Assembly (NCBI RefSeq): GCF_016775155.1
Contig: NZ_JAEUGD010000058.1
Location: 261,733 to 325,732, forward strand
Length of the DNA stretch: 64,000 nucleotides
DNA from: Fulvivirga marina
GTDB lineage: Bacteria > Bacteroidota > Bacteroidia > Cytophagales > Cyclobacteriaceae
Direction: 5' to 3'
The notes beneath the pieces were generated by a model. The model ran no database searches, was not told the origin of the DNA, and saw only the letters and a program-made list of their open reading frames with translations. A program made the position numbers and the translations under genes. Positions 58,319-64,000 of the stretch are shown in pieces. How positions within the stretch are numbered: the first letter of the stretch is position 1; each line of letters begins with the position of its first letter.

Positions 58319-60493
58319 TTAGTCCAGAATATCTTTTAATTCACCATTATTAACCAACTCTTCAAAAGGACCCTGAGCTTCAAGCTTTCCATTTTTCAAC
58401 ACAATTACCCTGTCGCAAGCAGCCATAACAATTGGATCGTTTGAAACTACCCACATCGTCCAGGAGTTCTCTGGTTGAATAAGCATAGTCATCAGGGCCA
58501 TTCGCTCAGGTCTGCTAAAGCCACTAAAAAAATCGTTGAGTATTAGAAGTGATGGATGCTTTGCCAGACATCTGGCCAGTATAAGTTTATTCACAAGGCT
58601 ACTAGGTAATCCCTTGCCTCCACTGATAACAGGGGTATCCAACCCTTGAGGCATAGCATTGACATCATCCAATGCCCCTACTTTCTCAAGAGCCCATATC
58701 GCATCTTCCGGCTTGGCATAAGGTTTCGCCAGCAACACGTTATCAAGTATGGTGCCTTCAAAAATGTCCTCCTGGGAAACGTTTTTACCTACCCTATCTC
58801 TAAGGTTATTTAAATCAAGGTCTCGCACTGAAAAATTATTAATTGTAACCGCTCCATGGAACTCCGTTAGCAGGCCGGATATGACATTCGTTAATACTGT
58901 CTTTCCCGAACCTCCAGAACCTGCAATACACACCCTTTCGCTTTTCTTCACAAAGAGGTCAATATCTCTCAATGTATAATCATGGTTATCCGGGAATTTG
59001 TACGATAGACCTTTAACCTTAATTTCAAAGCCCGTATCAAAGCCTTTGGGAAACGTTAGTCCTCCGCTACGCTCCAGAGGCAAATCGGTAACCTGCGATA
59101 TCTTATCAACTGCGGTAAGAACATCATAAACCACATCCATATACATAATGATTTTTTCTACGCTACTAACGATCAGAATAATTATTACCTCTGAAGCAAC
59201 AAACTGACCAAGGGTTATCTCTCGCTGCACCACCAATATGGTACCTATAATCAGCACACCACCTGTAACCAATGCCTTAAAGATTACTATAAATGAATAC
59301 TGCTGTACCAAAGTATTAAAATGAGCTTTTCGATACTTTAGGTAATTATTGGCGCTAGCATCGGTTCGTTTCATGGGCAGACTGGTATTTCCCGAGAGTT
59401 TAAAACTATTTATGGTGCGGGCCAGCTCCTCAAGCCAATGCACAACCTGATATTTGTATTTAGACTCTTTAATCGACGACGCCAACCCTTTGCCTCCGGT
59501 CAGGTAAAAAATACCCCCCAAGGTTGCCAAAAGAAACAAGCCAAAGAAAACAAAGAATGGGTGATAAAATGACAGTAAAAGCAATCCAAAAATGATTTGA
59601 ATAACTCCTGAAGAAAGATCAATTAGCAGCTTGGGTAATCCTTTTTGTATAGTAAGTACATCAAAAAACCTATTCATTAACTCAGGAGCATGGTGTTTTA
59701 AAAGTGCTTCTGCTTTAATTCGTGGTACCCGAAAAGCAAATTCAAAAGCAGCTTTGATAAACACCCTGCGCTGAAGGTATTCAACCAGGGTTACCTGCAT
59801 AACTTGGAGACCACCACCTGCCAAGACTCCAATGATCACTAATGATATCAAGACATATACAGAACTAAAGAAAACGCCTCCTGAAATTAAAGAGACGACC
59901 GCTTGGATACCAATAGGAAGTGTTAAGCTGATAAGCCCTATAAATATGGCATAGACATATATGTAAGAGATATCCTTTTTCTCCGCTGACAGCAGTCTCA
60001 TCAACCTTTTGAATGGCGTAAAGGACTTTATACTTTCCCCTTCATCAGGATCATCACTAACCAGACTTTTATAGGAAAAAACACCCAAAAAAACTATCTT
60101 CCCTACCTCATCTCTATATAATTCGGGTAGGCTTTTACCCGTTAGGGGCACAGGGTCCTCTCTTTTCGCCCCTATAACTTCATAGTACGTTCGTCTCTTT
60201 TTTTTATAAAAAATGACTGGATATTTTTCTTCCTCTCTAACCAAGAAAGCTACAATAGGAATCTCCACGTCATTTATAAAATCTACAAAAGAGTCTTCGG
60301 GCAAGCTATTATCGAGATAGATTATCCGCAGCCCATTACCCGCCTCAATGAGATCTCGTTTAAAATCATGAATATCAACGCTTTCGTAGTCACGATATGC
60401 GTTACTAAACTCATGAAGACTGCTTTCATCAAAATCCTGCTTTAACAGAGCAGCCGATTTCTGAAGTGTATTTAAAATATGTTGATTATTCAT
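58319..60493 (-). CDS. ABC exporter with degenerate nucleotide-binding domain
   Basis: A 724-residue half-transporter: an N-terminal cytoplasmic domain (1-170, peptidase-C39-like region without a convincing catalytic cysteine), a membrane domain with about six helices (175-455) and an ATPase domain (480-724). Walker A AGSGGSGKT is intact at 524-532 and the Q-loop glutamine is at 574 (NVSQEDIFEG). Other key motifs are altered: where LSGGQ is expected the text is GLPSSLVNKL (about 628-637), Walker B ends LLILND (649-654) instead of LLILDE, and the H-loop histidine is replaced by asparagine 685 (WVVSNDP). The protein may bind ATP but hydrolyse it slowly or not at all. It belongs to a TetR-ABC-HlyD-TolC cluster. 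Confidence 0.85.
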   Translation of the reverse strand: MNNQHILNTLQKSAALLKQDFDESSLHEFSNAYRDYESVDIHDFKRDLIEAGNGLRIIYLDNSLPEDSFVDFINDVEIPIVAFLVREEEKYPVIFYKKKRRTYYEVIGAKREDPVPLTGKSLPELYRDEVGKIVFLGVFSYKSLVSDDPDEGESIKSFTPFKRLMRLLSAEKKDISYIYVYAIFIGLISLTLPIGIQAVVSLISGGVFFSSVYVLISLVIIGVLAGGGLQVMQVTLVEYLQRRVFIKAAFEFAFRVPRIKAEALLKHHAPELMNRFFDVLTIQKGLPKLLIDLSSGVIQIIFGLLLLSFYHPFFVFFGLFLLATLGGIFYLTGGKGLASSIKESKYKYQVVHWLEELARTINSFKLSGNTSLPMKRTDASANNYLKYRKAHFNTLVQQYSFIVIFKALVTGGVLIIGTILVVQREITLGQFVASEVIIILIVSSVEKIIMYMDVVYDVLTAVDKISQVTDLPLERSGGLTFPKGFDTGFEIKVKGLSYKFPDNHDYTLRDIDLFVKKSERVCIAGSGGSGKTVLTNVISGLLTEFHGAVTINNFSVRDLDLNNLRDRVGKNVSQEDIFEGTILDNVLLAKPYAKPEDAIWALEKVGALDDVNAMPQGLDTPVISGGKGLPSSLVNKLILARCLAKHPSLLILNDFFSGFSRPERMALMTMLIQPENSWTMWVVSNDPIVMAACDRVIVLKNGKLEAQGPFEELVNNGELKDILD

Positions 60494-60522
60494 ATTAGTC
60501 TATCCAAATGAAATTGAACGGA

Positions 60523-61179
60523 TCAATTATCAATGGTCTTAAACACCATGTCGGTCAAAAACCGACGATTCATATCATATACGTTTTCATTAGTTGTCCC
60601 TATTTCAGTCAGAGAGGGTAGATGGTCTGAAAAAAATAACTGTTGGTGAGCCATCTGCATTAATGTACTTACCAACGCATGAGGAAACTCATATTTAGGG
60701 TTAACAAGACGGACATATCCGGCTATCTTTTTGCATAAAGATTTGAAACCTAGAAAAAGTCCCTCTTTATTATCATCATCCACCTGCTTAGTCAAATATG
60801 TCTTATCCGATTCCGCAATTACAATCCTATAAAGGGCCGCCTCATCAATTGACGGAAACAAAAGATCTTTTTCCTTTTTTTGTGTTAATACATCAATAGC
60901 TATTTTAAGTTGTTTCTCTGGTTTGGCTATATTTTGCGTACTAAAGTCGATGCGATATTCGAGCCAGTTCCAATACCATGCTATCAGATAAACCAATAAA
61001 CGATGCTTATTTTCAAAATAGCGATAAATTGAAGGTTCGGCTGATTCTATCTTGGCTGCCAACTTTCTAAAAGTGAATTTTTCAAAGCCCAGTTCATCAA
61101 TCATTTCAATACTCACTTCCAATATCTTTCTGCCTAACTCAGTTTCCTGAGGGTCGCGCAGATACAAATTACTGCTCAT
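60523..61179 (-). CDS. TetR/AcrR-family transcriptional regulator
   Basis: A TetR-family repressor of about 218 residues from ATG 61179. In-frame ATGs at 61200 and 61257 are possible, but a -7 box at 61259-61266 makes the longest form unlikely. The HTH is ILEVSIEMIDELGFEKFTFR, then KLAAKIESAEPSIYRYFENK, the canonical T-x-R-x-L-A-x-x-x-x-x-S-x-x-x-x-Y-x-x-F pattern. The C-terminal ligand domain has no recognisable specificity (LIAWYWNWLEYRIDF). It is the first gene of the exporter cluster, 29 bases upstream of the ABC gene, and is likely to repress it until a ligand appears. Confidence 0.88.
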   Translation of the reverse strand: MSSNLYLRDPQETELGRKILEVSIEMIDELGFEKFTFRKLAAKIESAEPSIYRYFENKHRLLVYLIAWYWNWLEYRIDFSTQNIAKPEKQLKIAIDVLTQKKEKDLLFPSIDEAALYRIVIAESDKTYLTKQVDDDNKEGLFLGFKSLCKKIAGYVRLVNPKYEFPHALVSTLMQMAHQQLFFSDHLPSLTEIGTTNENVYDMNRRFLTDMVFKTIDN

Positions 61180-61258
61180 ATGGAGTTTTAAAACCGTCAT
61201 ACAATTACTTATATTTTTGAAAGTAATACTATCATCACTAATTGCAATACTAAACAAT

Positions 61259-61286
61259 CAAATCTAAAAAAGGTTCAATGGATCAA
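61259..61286 (-). promoter_or_regulatory. Putative promoter of the TetR-exporter operon
   Basis: On the minus strand TTG (61286-61284), a 17-base spacer and TAGATTTG (61266-61259) match the Bacteroidota promoter. The transcript start near 61252 is compatible with ATG at 61179 or 61200 but not 61257. Confidence 0.45.
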
Positions 61287-61384
61287 GCTTTTTCTTTCAA
61301 CTATTGACTATTTTATTGTTAAGTGCAGTTCATTCTTGTTTATTCAGGAATCTAATTAGCTTAGCAGTGTATAAATTTTAAACC

Positions 61385-62134
61385 ATGAGCACACTTGACT
61401 TCATTCTTCTTATTAGCACAGGTCTGGTTGCAGGTTTTATTAACACTGTAGCCGGCGGAGGTTCTTTACTAAGCCTACCCGTTTTAATCTTTATGGGGCT
61501 GCCTCCTGCTGTAGCCAATGCCTCAAATCGTGTAGCCATTTTCTCTCAGAATATTTTCGGTGTACTAGGTTTTAAATCCAAGGGGGTTTCTGCTTACCCT
61601 TATAGTCTTTATCTGGGTATCTCAGCTTTTTTTGGAGCAATAATAGGTGCTAAAATTTCTGTCAACCTTGATGATGACCTTTTCAATAAGATCATAGCCA
61701 TAATCATGGTACTGGTGGTTATAGTCACTGTATTTAGCAAAAAGACGGTTGTTGGAGCAAGTTTGGAGAAAACAGATATTAAGTCCACCGTAATTGGTAT
61801 CATAGTCTTCTTCTTTGTAGGTATCTACGGAGGTTTTATTCAAGCTGGCGTTGGCTTTTTGATTATGGCTGCCCTGAGCAGTATCAACAAGTTTACCCTT
61901 GTAAAAACAAACAGCGCCAAAGTGCTTATTGTGTTTATTTATACACTTTCCTCACTTGGCGTATTCATTATGGAAGGAGTGATTGACTGGTATTATGGTC
62001 TTACTCTGGCTATTGGAAATTCCGCAGGTGCATGGATAGGCAGCCGGTGGTCCGTTAGAACAGGTGACAGATGGATTAAAAGATTCCTGGTAGTAATGGT
62101 CATTGCACTATCCATAAAGTTGTGGTTCTTTTAA
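61385..62134 (+). CDS. TauE/SafE-family sulfite-exporter-like permease
   Basis: A 249-residue inner-membrane protein with about eight helices of the TauE/SafE/YfcA type. Two repeats are visible, each beginning with a G-x-x-x-G-F-I-N/Q segment: GLVAGFINTVAGGGSLLSLP (18-37) and GIYGGFIQAGVGFLIMAALS (about 146-165). These proteins move sulfur-containing or other organic anions; the substrate is unknown. It is divergent from the TetR gene across a 127-base gap. Confidence 0.9.
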   Translation: MSTLDFILLISTGLVAGFINTVAGGGSLLSLPVLIFMGLPPAVANASNRVAIFSQNIFGVLGFKSKGVSAYPYSLYLGISAFFGAIIGAKISVNLDDDLFNKIIAIIMVLVVIVTVFSKKTVVGASLEKTDIKSTVIGIIVFFFVGIYGGFIQAGVGFLIMAALSSINKFTLVKTNSAKVLIVFIYTLSSLGVFIMEGVIDWYYGLTLAIGNSAGAWIGSRWSVRTGDRWIKRFLVVMVIALSIKLWFF

Positions 62135-62146
62135 ACAAAGGAACCA

Positions 62147-62179
62147 GCACCTCAAAAGCTTATTGGCTTTTCGTGGTGC
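62147..62179. other. Weak hairpin after the TauE gene
   Basis: Two short stems with an interior loop (62147-62151 with 62175-62179, and an inner AAAAGC/GCTTTT stem), 13 bases after the stop codon. There is no T tract, so terminator function is doubtful. Confidence 0.3.
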
Positions 62180-62240
62180 CGGACAGCTGTATTATTTCCT
62201 CATCTCTACTCGTGTTATTAGAGGTTAAAGCTATATTATA

Positions 62241-62705
62241 CTATTCAAAATGATATAAAAAGATCAATGATCCTGTAAAAGCAGGCTTTTTACTGTCCTT
62301 GATTTCCAGTTCAATATCCAGTTGTGCCTTGGTAACCCCCCGAAGGTTAAGCAACGACTGAAGTTTGGCTTTAAGCCTAACTTCACTGTCAACCAAAACC
62401 GCTTGATTAAATTTCAACTTTTCAATACCGTAGTTAATCATCATTTTAACATTCTTAAACTCTGCTATCTGTTTCCATAGATAGGGAGCTACAGCAAGAG
62501 TCAAGTACCCGTGTGCAATAGTACTTTTAAAAGGACTTTCTACGGCTGCCCTTTCAGGGTCAATATGAATCCATTGTGGATCAAGTGTCGCTTCGGCAAA
62601 TTTATTGATCTGGTCCTGAGTTATTTTAAGGTAATCCGACACGCCCAACTCCTGCCCCAAGTATTTTTCAAATTCTTCAAAACTACTTATTACTAGTTTG
62701 CTCAT
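62241..62705 (-). CDS. MaoC-family (R)-hydratase
   Basis: A 154-residue hot-dog fold enzyme of the MaoC/(R)-specific enoyl-CoA hydratase type. The catalytic block is INKFAEATLDPQWIHIDPER (33-52), in which the aspartate and histidine form the D-x4-H active site, with STIAHGYLTLAVAPYLWK following. It hydrates or dehydrates an acyl-CoA double bond in fatty-acid or aromatic-acid metabolism. The paaN gene lies upstream on the same strand, separated by a terminator, so shared catabolism of phenylacetyl-CoA-type compounds is suggested but not shown. Confidence 0.9.
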   Translation of the reverse strand: MSKLVISSFEEFEKYLGQELGVSDYLKITQDQINKFAEATLDPQWIHIDPERAAVESPFKSTIAHGYLTLAVAPYLWKQIAEFKNVKMMINYGIEKLKFNQAVLVDSEVRLKAKLQSLLNLRGVTKAQLDIELEIKDSKKPAFTGSLIFLYHFE

Positions 62706-62805
62706 GGTCTCTTAAGCTTGTTTTTTAACGGCCTTAAAGATACGAATAGTGATGAACTAAGGAACAGGAACTAAGATAATAAGAGGCCACTCGCCACTGC
62801 AAAAC

Positions 62806-62837
62806 GCAAAAAGCCGAGTGAATTGATCACTCGGCTT
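62806..62837 (-). terminator. Terminator of paaN
   Basis: On the minus strand an 11-base-pair perfect stem (62827-62837 with 62811-62821) and five-base loop precede a T tract. It lies 24 bases after the paaN stop codon and separates it from the MaoC gene. Confidence 0.88.
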
Positions 62838-62861
62838 ATACAAAAAGTTATGATTAATTAC

Positions 62862-64000
62862 TTAGGCTTTTGCAGGCTCTCTGTGACCTACCCAAGTAAA
62901 TCTTTTAACTACATATTCAGGGTTTGTAAAAGAGGCATTACCTGCCGGGTTTCCTCCGGTAACATGAAAATCACTGAATCCTGCATTTTGGTTCATGTAA
63001 ATACCTCCCACCAAGTTAAATGATACTGGTGTAGCTGCAAGAGCCATTTCATCAGCTATTTTCTCTTTTATTTGCGGGTCATTAGTATATGCCCCACATG
63101 ATATTGCTCCATGTTTTAATGCCATCTCCTTAGCCAAGGCTATAGAGTGATCCGTATCATTTGTTTTAATAAGCAAACCAATAGGCCCAAATAGTTCTTT
63201 GCTAAATTTTTCTTTATCGGCAGCATCAACTTCAACCAATACTGGTGTTGAGATCCTTGCATTCTTAAACATTGGGTTTTCTATGCTTCGTGATTCAAGC
63301 CATACTTTGCCTCCTATATTTTTAGCTTCATCAACTCTGGAACAAGTATTCTTATTTTGTATTGTTCCCAGTACAAAAGGTCCCGCCTTAGGGTTATCTA
63401 CCAACCCATTAATATTGTCGACCAACTTTTGGGCAAACTCATCAAAGCTTACTTTACCGTTAGGAGTGTTAATACCATCCTTTGGAATATAAAAATTCTG
63501 AGGTGCAGTACACATTTGTCCCGAATAAAGGGTCAAGGAGAAAGCCAGATTTGCTGCTACCTTATCCACATCGTCAACAGAGTCTATAATAGCCGAGTTA
63601 ACACCTGTCTTTTCGGTAAATACCGCCTTACCATCAAGTTTTTCAAGGTAACTTCCAAACGCTGAGTTACCTGTAAAATCGATCACCTTCACATCCTTAT
63701 GCTCAGCGAGGTCTTTAGAGATCATTTTGTCATAGCTGTCCACTGCCAACTGACAAATGTTAGGGTCAAGACCATTCTCTTGAAGTACTTTTTGAATTTC
63801 TGCCACAAAAATAGCTATAGGAAGAACGGCTCCTGGATGCGGCTTCACCAGTACCGGATTACCTGTTATCAAGCTAGCATATATTCCAGGCACAGAATTC
63901 CAAGTAGGAAACGTTGAGCAACCAATAACAAGACCTATGCCCTTAGGTACTGCTCTCCACTCCTTATCAAGTTTAATATTATATTTACCCATTGGCTTAT
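62862..64000 (-). CDS. paaN: PaaN-type aldehyde dehydrogenase, 5' end beyond the window
   Basis: The C-terminal 376 or more residues of a PaaN-like aldehyde dehydrogenase; the frame stays open to the window edge, and family members are about 550 residues, so roughly a third is missing. The coenzyme-binding core is present (GLVIGCSTFPTWNSVPGIYA, then GNPVLVKPHPGAVLPIAIFV). FTEKTGVNSAIID holds the conserved glutamate and LYSGQMCTAPQNFYIP the catalytic cysteine. SFTNPEYVVKRFTWVGHREP is the C-terminal block. PaaN takes part in phenylacetate degradation, though the exact reaction in Bacteroidota is uncertain. A MaoC hydratase gene follows downstream. Confidence 0.85.
   Translation of the reverse strand, partial: KPMGKYNIKLDKEWRAVPKGIGLVIGCSTFPTWNSVPGIYASLITGNPVLVKPHPGAVLPIAIFVAEIQKVLQENGLDPNICQLAVDSYDKMISKDLAEHKDVKVIDFTGNSAFGSYLEKLDGKAVFTEKTGVNSAIIDSVDDVDKVAANLAFSLTLYSGQMCTAPQNFYIPKDGINTPNGKVSFDEFAQKLVDNINGLVDNPKAGPFVLGTIQNKNTCSRVDEAKNIGGKVWLESRSIENPMFKNARISTPVLVEVDAADKEKFSKELFGPIGLLIKTNDTDHSIALAKEMALKHGAISCGAYTNDPQIKEKIADEMALAATPVSFNLVGGIYMNQNAGFSDFHVTGGNPAGNASFTNPEYVVKRFTWVGHREPAKA

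Noticed and set aside
1-64000. CRISPR arrays, tRNA/rRNA genes, insertion sequences, prophage genes
   Set aside because: I read the intergenic regions on both strands for regular spacers, cloverleaf patterns and transposase frames and found none convincing.

Overview
The window looks like chromosomal DNA from a Bacteroidota bacterium, most likely order Cytophagales (gliding, probably aquatic). Reasons visible in the sequence: two secreted proteins carry type IX secretion C-terminal sorting domains (32781-34532 and 40518-42440); several upstream regions carry the Bacteroidota-type -7 box TAnnTTTG; there are DUF4097/GIN-domain proteins, HEAT-repeat anti-sigma factors, a histidine-tRNA ligase/histidine ammonia-lyase pair and a PaaN-type aldehyde dehydrogenase. 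The genus cannot be fixed by eye. No rRNA, tRNA, CRISPR array, insertion sequence or prophage was recognised.

Layout. (1) 1-11,042, all minus strand: an exopolysaccharide/capsule locus whose transcription runs Wza-like export lipoprotein, Wzc-like co-polymerase/tyrosine kinase, Wzx flippase, GT61-like transferase with a zinc ribbon, two paralogous HlpA-like transferases, Wzy-like polymerase, GT2 and GT4 transferases. A cyclopropane-synthase-like methyltransferase lies just upstream. (2) 12.2-17.5 kb: a 50-residue membrane peptide candidate, a YdeP-type molybdoenzyme, a MetR-like LysR regulator and a divergent EamA transporter. (3) 17.6-26 kb, an accessory stretch: an ECF sigma factor with a membrane protein and two tandemly duplicated beta-barrel proteins, four degenerate copies of a dispersed inverted repeat, and an orphan DUF4157 protein with a putative ADP-ribosyltransferase C-terminus (the most interesting gene here). 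A secreted DJ-1/PfpI fusion and a 7TM-type AraC regulator follow. (4) 26-31 kb, minus strand: a second ECF sigma factor operon with a HEAT-repeat anti-sigma factor and three cell-surface beta-strand-repeat proteins. (5) 31-37 kb: flavin monooxygenase, LysE exporter, double-malectin T9SS protein, thioredoxin-like protein, hydrolase lipoprotein, phosphoesterase. (6) 37-55.5 kb, mostly housekeeping: a lysine/alanine-rich basic protein, hisS-hutH-T9SS protein, ybaB-GT2, pspC, an abundant OmpA/TPR lipoprotein, pdhB, ffh, moeA/moaC/mobA, fmt, a BLUF photoreceptor, folA and an SDR. (7) 55.5-61.2 kb, minus strand: TetR regulator, ABC transporter, HlyD adaptor and TolC protein, i.e. a type I-like exporter whose nucleotide-binding domain lacks several canonical ATPase residues. 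(8) 61.4-64 kb: TauE/SafE permease, MaoC hydratase and the 3' part of paaN, cut by the window edge.

Functional links: the Wz genes form one polysaccharide production line; moeA, moaC and mobA supply part of the cofactor that the YdeP-type enzyme at 13-15 kb would need; the two ECF operons each pair a sigma factor with a membrane-anchored protein and envelope products; MaoC and PaaN fit aromatic or fatty-acid catabolism. All functions are inferred by reading motifs, without database searches.
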